A DNA stretch of 64,000 bases from CAWDVB01 sp963824105 (GCA_963824105.1 CAWGNN010000010.1:353799-417798); one strand, 5' to 3'; positions 8,162 to 17,296 are shown, counted from the stretch's first letter. Translations and numbers: made by a program. Notes: generated by a model not told the origin, from the sequence alone.

Positions 8162-10321
8162 TCAGCGTGCGTGGGAGAGCCAGACCGCGCCGAGCGGGGG
8201 AACCACGACGTTCGCCGAGTGGGACTGCCCTCGGTGCGGCACCTCCTCTGCGGTGACCGCTCCGAGGTTGCCCACTCCGGAGCCACCGTAGGCGTGGGCG
8301 TCGGTGTTGAGGACCTCGTGCCATCGACCGCCGTATGGGAGCCCTAGCAGGTGCGACTCGTGGGGGTGGCCGGAGAAGTTGGCCACACAGGCGATGGCGT
8401 TGCCCTCGCCGTCGAAGCGAAGGAACGACAAGATGTTGGACGCGGCGTCGTCGGCGTCGATCCAGGAGAAGCCCTCAGGCCGGTTGTCCTGCGCCCACAG
8501 TGCGGGCGCGTCGCGGTAGACCCGGTTCAAGTCGCCGACCAGCTGCTGGACCCCCCGGTGCTCGCTGTGGTCGAGGAGCCACCAGTCCAGCTCACGGCTC
8601 TCGGCCCACTCCGACTCCTGACCGAGCTCGGCGCCCATGAAGAGCAACTTCTTGCCCGGGTGGGCCCACATGTAGGCCAGGTAGGCGCGCAGGTTGGCCA
8701 GTTGCTGCCAGCGATCCCCGGGCATCTTGCGGAGCAGGGAGCCCTTGCCGTGCACGACCTCGTCGTGGGAGAGCGGCAGCACGAACTTCTCCGCGTACGC
8801 GTACATCATCGCGAAGGTCATCTTGTCGTGGTGGTACTGCCGGTGCACCGGGTCCTGCTGGAGATACCCGAGGGTGTCGTGCATCCAGCCCATGTTCCAT
8901 TTCAGGTGGAAGCCGAGCCCATCGGCGCTGGTGGGGGCGGTCACGCCTGCCCACGACGTCGACTCCTCGGCGATCATCGCGATACCTGGGTAGCGGCGCG
9001 AGCAGGTCGCGTTCGCCTCCTGCAGGAACGACACCGCCTCGAGGTTCTCCCGGCCGCCATAGACGTTCGGCGACCACTCCCCGTCCTCGCGGGCGTAGTC
9101 CAGATAGAGCATCGATGCGACCGCGTCGACCCGTAGGCCATCGGCGTGGAACTCCTCCAGCCAGTAGAGAGCGCTGGCCACCAGGAAGTTCCGGACCTCC
9201 TTGCGGCCGAAGTTGAAGATCAGCGTGCCCCACTCCGGATGCTCCCCGCGGGCGGGGTTGGGGTCCTCGTAGAGCGGGGTGCCGTCGAAGCGGGCCAGCG
9301 CGAATGCGTCCTTGGGGAAGTGCGCCGGCACCCAGTCGAGGATCACTCCGATCCCGGCCTGGTGCAGCCGGTCGATGAGCAGGCGCAGCTCGTCGGGTCG
9401 GCCGAAGCGGGCCGTGGGGGAGAAGTACGACGTCACCTGGTAGCCCCACGAGCCGCCGAACGGGTGCTCCATCACTGGGAGGAACTCGACGTGGGTGAAT
9501 CCCTGCTCGGAGACGTAGGCGACCAGCTCGTCGGCCAGCTCGGCGTAGCTGCGCCCCCGCCGCCACGACCCGAGGTGCACCTCGTAGGCCGACATCGCGG
9601 CGTCCTGGGGGTTGCTCGTCGCGCGCCTCTGCATCCACTCCTCGTCACCCCACTGGTACGTCGACTCGGTGACGACCGAGGACGTGGCTGGTGGGCACTC
9701 GCTCTGCTGGGCGAGCGGGTCGGCCCGCTCCCGCCAGGCCCCGTCAGCTCCGAGCACGACGTACTTGTAGCGGGTGCCGGGTCCGACATCGGGCAGGAAG
9801 ATCTCCCAGACGCCCGAGACGCCGAGCTGTCGCATCGGATGGGCTTTGGGATCCCAGTCGTTGAAGTCTCCCTCGATCCGCACTCCCTGGGCGCTGGGGG
9901 CCCAGACCGCGAAGGAGGTCCCGGTCACCTCGCCATAGGTGTGCACGTGTGCGCCGAGGACGTCCCAGAGCTGCTCGTGGCGCCCTTCGTTGATCAGATG
10001 CAGGTCGACGTCGCCGACGGTTGGCAGGAAGCGGTAGGGATCGTCCATCCGATGGATGATCCCGTCGGCGTAGGCGACCTCCAGCCGGTAGTCCGGCACG
10101 TGCTCACCGGGGAACCGGGCCTCCCACACGCCGTCGGTCTGGTGCTCCAAGGGGACGCGTCGGTCGTCGAACACCGCGACGACGGTTTCGGCAAGCGGGC
10201 GCAGTACCCGGAGCGTGACGATCCCCTCGCCCCAGTGCGGTCCCAGTACGTCGTGCGGCGAGCCGTGGCGGCCCTCTGCCACCATCCGCATCGCGCCACT
10301 CTCGGATTCGTCGGTGCTCAT
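8162..10321 (-). CDS. glgB: 1,4-alpha-glucan branching enzyme
   Basis: 719 residues, normal for GlgB. It cuts alpha-1,4 chains and re-attaches them as alpha-1,6 branches, acting here on maltose-1-phosphate-derived glucan made by GlgE. N-terminal CBM48 modules precede a GH13 barrel with all four conserved regions: DWVPAHF (near residue 328), DGLRVDAVASM with the nucleophile Asp (near 398), AEEST with the acid/base Glu (near 450) and LSHDE (near 518). The start at ATG 10321 overlaps the glgE stop by 4 bp (ATGA), implying translational coupling. The frame is open further upstream, but that part lies inside glgE. Confidence 0.97.
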   Translation of the reverse strand: MSTDESESGAMRMVAEGRHGSPHDVLGPHWGEGIVTLRVLRPLAETVVAVFDDRRVPLEHQTDGVWEARFPGEHVPDYRLEVAYADGIIHRMDDPYRFLPTVGDVDLHLINEGRHEQLWDVLGAHVHTYGEVTGTSFAVWAPSAQGVRIEGDFNDWDPKAHPMRQLGVSGVWEIFLPDVGPGTRYKYVVLGADGAWRERADPLAQQSECPPATSSVVTESTYQWGDEEWMQRRATSNPQDAAMSAYEVHLGSWRRGRSYAELADELVAYVSEQGFTHVEFLPVMEHPFGGSWGYQVTSYFSPTARFGRPDELRLLIDRLHQAGIGVILDWVPAHFPKDAFALARFDGTPLYEDPNPARGEHPEWGTLIFNFGRKEVRNFLVASALYWLEEFHADGLRVDAVASMLYLDYAREDGEWSPNVYGGRENLEAVSFLQEANATCSRRYPGIAMIAEESTSWAGVTAPTSADGLGFHLKWNMGWMHDTLGYLQQDPVHRQYHHDKMTFAMMYAYAEKFVLPLSHDEVVHGKGSLLRKMPGDRWQQLANLRAYLAYMWAHPGKKLLFMGAELGQESEWAESRELDWWLLDHSEHRGVQQLVGDLNRVYRDAPALWAQDNRPEGFSWIDADDAASNILSFLRFDGEGNAIACVANFSGHPHESHLLGLPYGGRWHEVLNTDAHAYGGSGVGNLGAVTAEEVPHRGQSHSANVVVPPLGAVWLSHAR

Positions 10322-12288
10322 AGCGCTCTCCTCACGGTCAGCAGATGAGCGGGCTCCTCGGGCCCGAGTCGGACGTAGTTGTTCTCGCCCCACGTCCACA
10401 TCTGGCCGGTGGCGGCATCTTCCATGGTGAAGGGCGGCTCCATACCGAGCGCGGCAACGTCCAGATGCACCGTCGTCTCGCGGGTCGCATGCGGGTCGAG
10501 ATTGATCACCACCAGCACGACGTCGTCACCGGCCCGGCGCGAGTAGACGATCGTGTGGTCATCCTCGGCCGCGTGCACGGTGAGGTTGCCCAGCTGCTGC
10601 AGGCTCGGGTGCCGGTGTCGCCAGGCGTTGAGCATCGAGACGTACGGCGCGAGCGAGCGACCCTCCTTCTCGGCCTTCGCCCAGTCACGGATCCTGATCT
10701 GGTACTTCTCCGAGTCGAGGTACTCCTCGCTGCCCGGGCGGACCGCGACGTGCTCGAACAGCTCGTAGCCGGCGTACATGCCCCAGCTCGGTGAGGACGT
10801 GGCTGCCAGGACGGCCCGGATCTTGAAGGCGCCGGGGCCGCCGTACTGCAAGAACTCGTGCAGGATGTCGGGGGTGTTGACGAAGAAGTTCGGCCGCAGG
10901 AAGTGGTTGGTCTGCTGATGCACCTCGCGGAGGTAGTCCTCGATCTCGGCCTTGCCGGTGCGCCAGGTGAAGTACGTGTAGGACTGGTGGAAGCCCACCT
11001 TGCCGAGCAGGTGCATCATCGGCGGCCGAGTGAACGCCTCGGCGAGGAAGACCACGTCGGGGTCTGTCGCACGAAGCTCGCCGAGCAGCCACTCCCAGAA
11101 GTCCACCGGCTTGGTATGCGGGTTGTCGACCCGGAAGATGCGCACCCCGAGTCCCATCCAGTACCGCAGCACCCGGAGAATCTCCTCGCGAATGCCGATG
11201 GGGTCGTTGTCGAAGTTCAGCGGGTAGATGTCCTGGTACTTCTTGGGCGGGTTCTCGGCGTAGGCGACGGTGCCGTCGACCCGGGTGGTGAACCACTCGG
11301 GGTGCTCGGCCACCCACGGGTGGTCCGGAGACGCCTGGAGGGCGAAGTCGAGCGCCACCTCCAGGCCCTGGCTCGAGGCCCGCTCCACGAACGCCCGGAA
11401 GTCCTCCTCGGTCCCGAGGTCGGGGTGGATCGCGTCGTGCCCGCCGTCGGGGGAGCCGATCGCCCACGGTGAGCCCGGATCGTAGGGCCCGGGATCCAGG
11501 GTGTTGTTCGGGCCCTTGCGGAAGGTGGTGCCGATCGGGTGGATCGGCGGCAGGTAGACCACGTCGAAGCCCATCGCGGCGACCGCGGGCAGGCGCCCGG
11601 CGGCGGTGCGGAAGGTGCCGCTGCGAACGTGTCCGTTCTCCGTGAGAGCCCCCTCGCTGCGTGGGAACATCTCGTACCAGGCCCCGGCGGTGGCGCGGGG
11701 CCGGTCGACGAAGACGGGGTAGGGCTCGGTCGAGGAGACGAACTCCCGTAGGGGGTACGCCGCCAGCACCGCGTCGATCTCGCCCCGCAGCGCGGGAGCC
11801 AGTCGGGCCTCGTCGGGACGCGAGGTGTCCGACAGCGCCTCGATCACCCCGGTCACCACCTTCCGGGCCTCGACATCGGCCTTGCGTCGCCGGCGGCCGA
11901 TCGCCATCTCCAGTCGGCGCAGCACCTCGGCGCCCTCGGCGAACATCAGCTCGGCATCGATCCCGGCCGGGACCTTGATCGCGGCGTCGTGCCGCCACGT
12001 CGCGACCGGGTCGCTCCAGCCGTGCACCCGGAAGGCCCACATCCCCTCCAGGTCCGGAGTGAACGACGCCGACCAGCGATCGACGGCGTGGACGCCGTGC
12101 GTCATCGGCACCGGCGCACGCTCGTTGCCCTCGGGGTCGACGAAGAAGACCTCGGCGTTCACGGCGTCGTGACCCTCGCGGAACACGGTGGCGCGCACCT
12201 CGACCGGGGCACCGAGCGACGCCTTCGCCGGGTACCGGCCGTGCTCGATGACCGGATGCACGTCGAGAACGGGGATACGGCCCACCAT
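10318..12288 (-). CDS. glgE: alpha-1,4-glucan:maltose-1-phosphate maltosyltransferase
   Basis: 656 residues, a GH13_3 enzyme that extends alpha-1,4-glucan by two glucose units from maltose-1-phosphate. An N-terminal beta-sandwich and four-helix insert precede the catalytic barrel. The nucleophile is the Asp of IFRVDNPHTKP (near residue 387) and the proton donor the Glu of FLAEAFTRP (near 415); YAENPPKKYQDIYP is also typical of GlgE. TreS and the maltokinase that would feed it are not in the window. The ATG start has TAGGTT at -12 to -7 (leaderless). It forms an operon with glgB and is divergent from glgP. Confidence 0.97.
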   Translation of the reverse strand: MVGRIPVLDVHPVIEHGRYPAKASLGAPVEVRATVFREGHDAVNAEVFFVDPEGNERAPVPMTHGVHAVDRWSASFTPDLEGMWAFRVHGWSDPVATWRHDAAIKVPAGIDAELMFAEGAEVLRRLEMAIGRRRRKADVEARKVVTGVIEALSDTSRPDEARLAPALRGEIDAVLAAYPLREFVSSTEPYPVFVDRPRATAGAWYEMFPRSEGALTENGHVRSGTFRTAAGRLPAVAAMGFDVVYLPPIHPIGTTFRKGPNNTLDPGPYDPGSPWAIGSPDGGHDAIHPDLGTEEDFRAFVERASSQGLEVALDFALQASPDHPWVAEHPEWFTTRVDGTVAYAENPPKKYQDIYPLNFDNDPIGIREEILRVLRYWMGLGVRIFRVDNPHTKPVDFWEWLLGELRATDPDVVFLAEAFTRPPMMHLLGKVGFHQSYTYFTWRTGKAEIEDYLREVHQQTNHFLRPNFFVNTPDILHEFLQYGGPGAFKIRAVLAATSSPSWGMYAGYELFEHVAVRPGSEEYLDSEKYQIRIRDWAKAEKEGRSLAPYVSMLNAWRHRHPSLQQLGNLTVHAAEDDHTIVYSRRAGDDVVLVVINLDPHATRETTVHLDVAALGMEPPFTMEDAATGQMWTWGENNYVRLGPEEPAHLLTVRRAL

Positions 12289-12387
12289 GCCTTCAACCTA
12301 TCCTCATCGCTCTCCCGGGAGAGGAGTTCGCAGCCCGAAGGCCGGACACCCTTGGATCGTTCAAGTCCTCTGCACTACGTTCGTTCC
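12289..12387. promoter_or_regulatory. divergent glgE / glgP promoter region
   Basis: This 99-bp region serves both directions. Reading towards glgE, AACCTA (12295-12300) is TAGGTT on the minus strand at -12 to -7. Reading towards glgP, TACGTT (12376-12381) sits at -12 to -7 of the GTG. Next to the glgE -10 lies the perfect 14-bp palindrome CTCTCCCGGGAGAG (12310-12323), placed where a repressor could block glgE-glgB. Confidence 0.6.
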
Positions 12388-14970
12388 GTGCGAGCCATTC
12401 GACGATTCACCGTGCGCCCGGCGCTTCCGCCGGAACTCTCCAAGCTGGACGACCTGGCCCAGAACCTGCGCTGGTCCTGGCATCCAGCGACCCAGGACCT
12501 CTTCCGCCGCGCTGACCCCGAGCTGTGGGAGTCCTCCGGTGGAGACCCGGTGACCTTCCTCGGGTCGATGTCGGGCAGCCAGCTGGCCGGGCTGGCTGCC
12601 GACCGTGACTTCCTCGACCAGCTTGCGTCTGCCGAGGCAAGCTTGCGTCGCTATCTCGACGAGCCGCGCTGGTACCAGTCCCTGGGTGAGCAGGCGCCCG
12701 CGGCGGTGGCCTACTTCTCGCCGGAGTTCGGCATCACCTCCGTCCTCCCGCAGTACTCCGGCGGGCTGGGGATCCTGGCCGGTGACCACCTCAAGTCGGC
12801 CAGCGATCTCGGTGTGCCGATCATCGGTGTCGGCCTGCTCTACCGGCACGGTTACTTCAAGCAGTCGTTGTCCCGGGATGGCTGGCAGCTGGAGCGTTAC
12901 CCGGTCCTGGACCCGGACGGCCTGCCGATCTCCCAGCTGCACGAGCCGGACGGGAGCCAGACCCGCGTCGTCGTCGGGCTGGCCGGCGGCGAGCAGGTGA
13001 TGGCCCGCATCTGGATCGCCAACGTCGGGCGGGTCCCGCTGCTGCTGCTCGACTCCGACATCGAGGAGAACTCCGCCCCGATCCGCGACATCACCGACCG
13101 GCTCTACGGCGGCAACACCGAGCACCGGCTCCGCCAGGAGATGCTGCTGGGCATCGGCGGGGTGCGGGCGATCCGCGCCTACTGCCGTATCACCGGGCGC
13201 CCGGCCCCCGAGGTCTTCCACACCAACGAGGGGCACGCGGGCTTCCTCGGTGTCGAGCGCATCCGTGAGCTTGTCGAGGAGCTGGGCGTCGACTTCGACG
13301 CCGCACTCGAGGTGGCTCGAGCGGGGACGGTGTTCACCACTCACACTCCGGTCCCGGCCGGCATCGACCGTTTCCCCAAGGACCTGGTTGAGCAGTACTT
13401 CGGCGGCGACAACGCCAACCCCGTGATGCCCGTGGATCGCATCCTCGCTCTGGGGACCGAGGACTACGAGAGCGGCGACCCGACCGTCTTCAACATGGCG
13501 GTCATGGGACTGCGCCTCGCGCAGCGCGCCAACGGCGTCTCGACACTGCACGGTGAGGTCAGCCGCCGGATGTTCGGCGGCCTCTGGCCGGAGTTCGAGG
13601 AGCGCGAGCGGCCGATCATCTCGATCACCAACGGGGTCCACGCCCCGACGTGGGTCGCGCGGGAGATCCTGGAGATGGTCTCCTCGTCGGGCACGATGAC
13701 CGGTGACGAGGCCCGCGTCGACGAGGATCAGATCCGCCGCTTCCTCGACGAGAAGTCCGACCGCACGATCTGGGACATCAAGCGCCTGCTGCGCGGTCGC
13801 CTTGTCGACGATGCGCGCAAGAGACTGCGCTCCTCGTGGCGCAAGCGCGGCGTGCCCGACGCGGAACTCGGCTGGACCGACGAGGCGCTGTCGGAGGACG
13901 TGCTGACCATCGGCTTCGCTCGCCGCGTCCCGTCGTACAAGCGGTTGACCCTGATGCTGCGCGATCCCGAGCGACTGAAGGCGCTGCTGCTCGACCCCGA
14001 TCGGCCGATCCAGCTGATCATCGCGGGCAAGTCGCACCCGGCCGACGACGGCGGCAAGAAGCTGATCCAGGACATCGTGCGATTCGCCGATGACCCAGAG
14101 GTACGCCATCGCATCCTCTACCTGCCCAACTACGACATCTCGATGGCGCAGGCGCTCTACCCCGGATGCGACGTCTGGCTGAACAATCCACTGCGCCCCT
14201 ACGAGGCATGTGGGACGTCCGGCATGAAGTCGGCCCTCAACGGGGGCCTCAACCTGTCGATCCTCGACGGGTGGTGGGACGAGTGGTACGACGGCAGCAA
14301 CGGCTGGGCCATCCCGTCGGCCGACGGCGTCGGCGACCCGGGGCGCCGTGACGACCTGGAGGCCCAGTCGCTCTACGAGCTGCTCGAGAACGTCGTCGCG
14401 CCGCTCTACTACGACCGCGATCACGAGGGCCTGCCGCGGCGTTGGCTGGAGATGATGCGGCACACGTTCGAGTCGCTCGGTCCGAAGGTGCTCTCCAACC
14501 GGATGGTCGCCGACTACGTCGAGACGCTCTACATGCCGGCGACGGACAGCTCTCGCCTCCTCGACGGCGGCTATGCCGTCGCCAAGGAGGTCGCGCAGTG
14601 GAAGGCCACCGTCCGGGCAGCCTGGCCCGAGGTGCGGATCGACCATGTCGAGTCGAGCGGCCTTGGTGACTCGCCTGCATTGGGCGCGACCATGGGTGTG
14701 CGGGTCTACGTCTCCCTCGGCTCGCTCACCCCGGACGAGGTCGACGTCCAGGTGGTCCACGGCAAGGTGGTGCGTGACGACGAGCTCGTAGACACCAAGG
14801 CCGACTCCATCCCGCTGGTCGAGTCCTACGAGGCGGGTCGACACCAGTTCGCCGGAGAGGTCACCCTCGACGAGAGTGGACCATTCGGCTACTCGGTGAG
14901 GGTTCTCCCCAAGCACCCGCTGCTGGCCTCGCCGGCGGAGCTGGGCTGCGTCACCCTGCCGGTGGAGTGA
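12388..14970 (+). CDS. glgP: alpha-glucan (glycogen) phosphorylase
   Basis: 860 residues, the size of the mycobacterial GlgP subfamily rather than the shorter muscle type. It releases glucose-1-phosphate from glucan ends, opposing the glgE-glgB operon opposite. The pyridoxal phosphate Lys is in CGTSGMKSALNGG (Lys614). Other family segments are YFSPEFGI, YSGGLGILAGDHLKSASDLG near residues 110-140 and HTNEGHAGF. The frame is open upstream, but the GTG at 12388 (MRAIRRFTV) matches the family N terminus and has a correctly spaced TACGTT. Three hairpin repeats follow its stop codon. Confidence 0.95.
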   Translation: MRAIRRFTVRPALPPELSKLDDLAQNLRWSWHPATQDLFRRADPELWESSGGDPVTFLGSMSGSQLAGLAADRDFLDQLASAEASLRRYLDEPRWYQSLGEQAPAAVAYFSPEFGITSVLPQYSGGLGILAGDHLKSASDLGVPIIGVGLLYRHGYFKQSLSRDGWQLERYPVLDPDGLPISQLHEPDGSQTRVVVGLAGGEQVMARIWIANVGRVPLLLLDSDIEENSAPIRDITDRLYGGNTEHRLRQEMLLGIGGVRAIRAYCRITGRPAPEVFHTNEGHAGFLGVERIRELVEELGVDFDAALEVARAGTVFTTHTPVPAGIDRFPKDLVEQYFGGDNANPVMPVDRILALGTEDYESGDPTVFNMAVMGLRLAQRANGVSTLHGEVSRRMFGGLWPEFEERERPIISITNGVHAPTWVAREILEMVSSSGTMTGDEARVDEDQIRRFLDEKSDRTIWDIKRLLRGRLVDDARKRLRSSWRKRGVPDAELGWTDEALSEDVLTIGFARRVPSYKRLTLMLRDPERLKALLLDPDRPIQLIIAGKSHPADDGGKKLIQDIVRFADDPEVRHRILYLPNYDISMAQALYPGCDVWLNNPLRPYEACGTSGMKSALNGGLNLSILDGWWDEWYDGSNGWAIPSADGVGDPGRRDDLEAQSLYELLENVVAPLYYDRDHEGLPRRWLEMMRHTFESLGPKVLSNRMVADYVETLYMPATDSSRLLDGGYAVAKEVAQWKATVRAAWPEVRIDHVESSGLGDSPALGATMGVRVYVSLGSLTPDEVDVQVVHGKVVRDDELVDTKADSIPLVESYEAGRHQFAGEVTLDESGPFGYSVRVLPKHPLLASPAELGCVTLPVE

Positions 14971-14972
14971 AC

Positions 14973-15056
14973 CTCATGTCCCCCGTTCGGGGGACTGCAC
15001 CTCATGTCCCCCGTCCGGGGGACTGCACCTCATGTCCCCCGTCCGGGGGACTGAAC
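14973..15056. repeat. three tandem 28-bp hairpin repeats between glgP and pncB
   Basis: Three copies (14973-15000, 15001-15028, 15029-15056) differ at only a few bases. Each contains GTCCCCCG, two bases, then CGGGGGAC: a perfect 8-bp GC stem with a 2-nt loop. They lie 2 bp after the glgP stop and just where pncB ends on the other strand, so they probably act as a bidirectional terminator. The pncB frame runs through the third copy and all but the first base of the second, so the last residues of that protein are repeat-encoded. Confidence 0.85.
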
Positions 15057-16357
15057 TCATCGTCCACCGTCGGGATCACCGGTTCCCCGCGCGACAACTG
15101 CCGCGCGGGAAGGGGGAGCTCCTCGCGGGCTCGTGAGTGACGATCGCGCGCGGCGTCCAGGCTCTCCCGGCCCACGATCTCTCCGTCGTCCACCAGCACT
15201 CTCAAGAGCGCCCGGGAGGGGGCGAGCGGCTCCGGGCCGTGGGCGCGCACCAGCTCCGCATAGGCGGTGCCATGGCCGTCGAGCAGCCGGTGAGCGGCCT
15301 TGCGCCCCCCGATGGTGGGCTTGCCGGGGCTGGTCTTGGCGACGTCGACCATGTCGCCGTCGGTGTCCCCCCGGGCGACGAGCTTGTAGACGAACCCGCA
15401 GGTGGGATGCCCGCTGCCGGTGACCAGGGATGTCCCGACGCCGTACCCGTCGACGGGGGCGGAGGCCAGGGAGGCGATCGAGTGCTCGTCGAGGTCGGAG
15501 GTCACGATGATGCGGGTGCCGGTCGCGCCCAGACCGTCGAGTTGGCGGCGCACCTGGTCGGCAACCATGCCGAGGTCGCCGGAGTCGATGCGGACAGCCC
15601 CGAGCTCGGGTCCCGCGATCTCCACAGCCGCGCGCACCGCGGCCTCGACGTCGTAGGTGTCCACCAGCAGGGTGGTCGACGACCCGAGGGAGCGGACCTG
15701 GGCGGTGAATGCGTCGCGTTCAGAGTCGTGGATGAGGGTGAAGGCGTGTGCGCTGGTGCCGGCCGAGGGGACTCCATAGCGCTGCTTCGCGGCGAGGTTC
15801 GAGGTGGCGCTGAAGCCTGCCACGTAGGCCGCGCGGGCGGCCGCCACCGCGGCGAGCTCGTGAGTACGTCGAGAGCCCATCTCGATGATCGGGCGGTCAC
15901 CGGCGGCCCTGGTCATTCGAGACGCAGCCGAGGCGATCGCTGAGTCGTGGTTGTAGATCGACAGGAGGAGGGTCTCCAGGACGACGCCCTCGGCGAAGGT
16001 CGACTCCACCGACAGGACCGGCGAGCCGGGGAAGTACATCTCACCTTCGCCGTAGCCCCAGATCGTGCCGCTGAAGCGGTAGTCGGCCAGCCACGCCAGG
16101 GTGCGCTCGTCGACGACGCGCTGGTCGCTGAGCATGCTCAGCTCCTCGTCGCCGAACCGGAACCGCTCGATCGCGTCGAGCACCCGTCCGACCCCTGCCA
16201 CCACTCCGTAGCGCCGGCCCTCGGGGAGGCTCCGGGCGAAGAGCTCGAAGACCGACCTGCGGTCGGCCAGACCGCTGGTCAGCGTGGCCTCGACCATGGT
16301 GAGCTCGTAGTGGTCGGTGAGCAGGGCCGTGGAGGGTGCCGAGGACGGGGTGGACAC
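15002..16357 (-). CDS. pncB: nicotinate phosphoribosyltransferase
   Basis: 451 residues. It joins nicotinate and PRPP to give nicotinate mononucleotide for NAD salvage. The N terminus has LLTDHYELTM, followed by ESTFAEGVVLETLLLSIYN, EMGSRRTHE and RIDSGDLGMVADQVR in the phosphoribosyl-binding barrel, and GYGVGTSLVTG. The C-terminal DDEFSPPDGGHEVQSPGRGT is unlike the family and is translated from the hairpin repeats, so the ancestral stop was probably further upstream. The GTG start has TAATGT at -13 to -8. Divergent from clpS, as in M. tuberculosis (pncB1/clpS). Confidence 0.95.
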   Translation of the reverse strand: MSTPSSAPSTALLTDHYELTMVEATLTSGLADRRSVFELFARSLPEGRRYGVVAGVGRVLDAIERFRFGDEELSMLSDQRVVDERTLAWLADYRFSGTIWGYGEGEMYFPGSPVLSVESTFAEGVVLETLLLSIYNHDSAIASAASRMTRAAGDRPIIEMGSRRTHELAAVAAARAAYVAGFSATSNLAAKQRYGVPSAGTSAHAFTLIHDSERDAFTAQVRSLGSSTTLLVDTYDVEAAVRAAVEIAGPELGAVRIDSGDLGMVADQVRRQLDGLGATGTRIIVTSDLDEHSIASLASAPVDGYGVGTSLVTGSGHPTCGFVYKLVARGDTDGDMVDVAKTSPGKPTIGGRKAAHRLLDGHGTAYAELVRAHGPEPLAPSRALLRVLVDDGEIVGRESLDAARDRHSRAREELPLPARQLSRGEPVIPTVDDEFSPPDGGHEVQSPGRGT

Positions 16358-16364
16358 GATCTAC

Positions 16365-16374
16365 ACATTAGGGT
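16365..16374. promoter_or_regulatory. overlapping divergent -10 boxes of pncB and clpS
   Basis: ACATTAGGGT contains TAATGT on the minus strand (16365-16370) and TAGGGT on the plus strand (16369-16374). The hexamers share two base pairs, and each is placed so that transcription would start at, or within a base of, the GTG codons of pncB (16357) and clpS (16382). Only 24 bp separate the two coding regions. Confidence 0.6.
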
Positions 16375-16381
16375 GGTAGCC

Positions 16382-16672
16382 GTGTCCGCGCCCATTCCTG
16401 TGGAGACCTCCGAACCCGATCTGGACCTGTCGCTGGAGCGTCCCTGGGTCACGATCGTGTGGAACGACCCGGTGAACCTCATGTCCTACGTCACGTTCGT
16501 GTTCCAGGAGTACTTCGGCTACGCCCGTGCGAAGGCGGAGAAACTGATGCTTCAGGTGCACCACGACGGCAGGTCGGTGGTGGCCAACGGCACCCGCGAG
16601 GCGATGGAGCGAGACGTGCAGGCAATGCACGAGTATGGACTGTGGGCGACCCTGGAGAAGACCGACGCATGA
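16382..16672 (+). CDS. clpS: ClpS adaptor for the ClpAP/ClpCP protease
   Basis: 96 residues. ClpS binds N-degron substrates and delivers them to the Clp unfoldase. The core is typical: WVTIVWNDPVNLMSYVTFVF near the N terminus and HHDGRSVVANGTREAMERDVQAMHEYGLWATLE at the end. The GTG at 16382 is preferred to the in-frame GTG at 16373 because the -10 TAGGGT ends at 16374 and AGGGTGG precedes the later codon. Its stop overlaps the start of the next gene (ATGA). Confidence 0.93.
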   Translation: MSAPIPVETSEPDLDLSLERPWVTIVWNDPVNLMSYVTFVFQEYFGYARAKAEKLMLQVHHDGRSVVANGTREAMERDVQAMHEYGLWATLEKTDA

Positions 16673-17253
16673 CCACCGGATTCCTTCCCGCGCCCGGTCT
16701 TGGCGCCACAGCGACCTTCAGCGGGTTCGAGGCAGACCTGCTGCGGTCGCTGGCCCAGCAGATGGTCGAGCTGCTCCGCAATGAGCAGGCGACCCCCCAC
16801 GCGGTCGATCCGTTCGAGGCGATGCTCGACTTCTCCGGCCCGACCTCCGCGCCGGAGGACCCTGTTCTGGCGCGGCTGTTCCCCAGCGCCTACCGCGACG
16901 ACGAGGACTCGGCCTCGGACTTCCGCCGGTTCACCGAGGGAACGCTGCGCGACGACAAGGCGAAGAACGCCGCCGACATCATCGACCAGCTTGAGCAGGG
17001 CGGACTGCCTTCGCACCTGGGTGAGGACGGACTCGTCGTCGAGGTCGAGCTGGACCGTGGGGTAGCCATGGCCTGGCTGAAGGCATTCACCGACATCCGG
17101 CTCGCGCTGGCCACCCGTCTCGAGATCGAGGAGGGTGACGAGGACTTCTGGGAGTCTCTCCCCGAGGACGACCCCCGGTCCCACGTCTACGACATCTACC
17201 AGTGGGTCGGGTTCCTGCAAGAGACGCTCATCTCGGCGGTGTCCGCGGCCTGA
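16669..17253 (+). CDS. DUF2017 family protein
   Basis: 194 residues, translationally coupled to clpS by a 4-bp overlap, as with mycobacterial Rv1332 next to clpS. It is acidic and mostly helical: an N-terminal amphipathic segment (FEADLLRSLAQQMVELLRN, residues about 19-37) and a C-terminal DIYQWVGFLQETLI. No catalytic motif is visible and the biochemical role is unknown. The constant pairing with clpS suggests a link to Clp proteolysis. Confidence 0.85.
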   Translation: MTTGFLPAPGLGATATFSGFEADLLRSLAQQMVELLRNEQATPHAVDPFEAMLDFSGPTSAPEDPVLARLFPSAYRDDEDSASDFRRFTEGTLRDDKAKNAADIIDQLEQGGLPSHLGEDGLVVEVELDRGVAMAWLKAFTDIRLALATRLEIEEGDEDFWESLPEDDPRSHVYDIYQWVGFLQETLISAVSAA

Positions 17254-17280
17254 CCCGCGGTCAGAGCGACCAACCGCGGG
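17254..17280 (+). terminator. GC hairpin after the clpS-DUF2017 operon
   Basis: CCCGCGGT and ACCGCGGG pair perfectly across 11 nt, starting one base after the DUF2017 stop and ending 4 bp before the mec -10 box. No T-run follows, as is usual in actinobacteria. Confidence 0.6.
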
Positions 17281-17284
17281 GTCC

Positions 17285-17290
17285 TAGGCT
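17285..17290 (+). promoter_or_regulatory. leaderless -10 box of the mec-cysO-cysM operon
   Basis: TAGGCT lies at -12 to -7 of the mec GTG at 17297, with no ribosome binding site between them. Confidence 0.5.
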
Positions 17291-17296
17291 GGTCGG

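Noticed and set aside
12361..14916. 851-residue open frame on the minus strand
   Set aside because: Antisense shadow of glgP caused by GC-rich third positions; no domains or ribosome site.
14973..15056. CRISPR-like array
   Set aside because: Copies are contiguous without spacers, and each forms a hairpin. The 22-bp and 10-bp arrays fail for the same reason.
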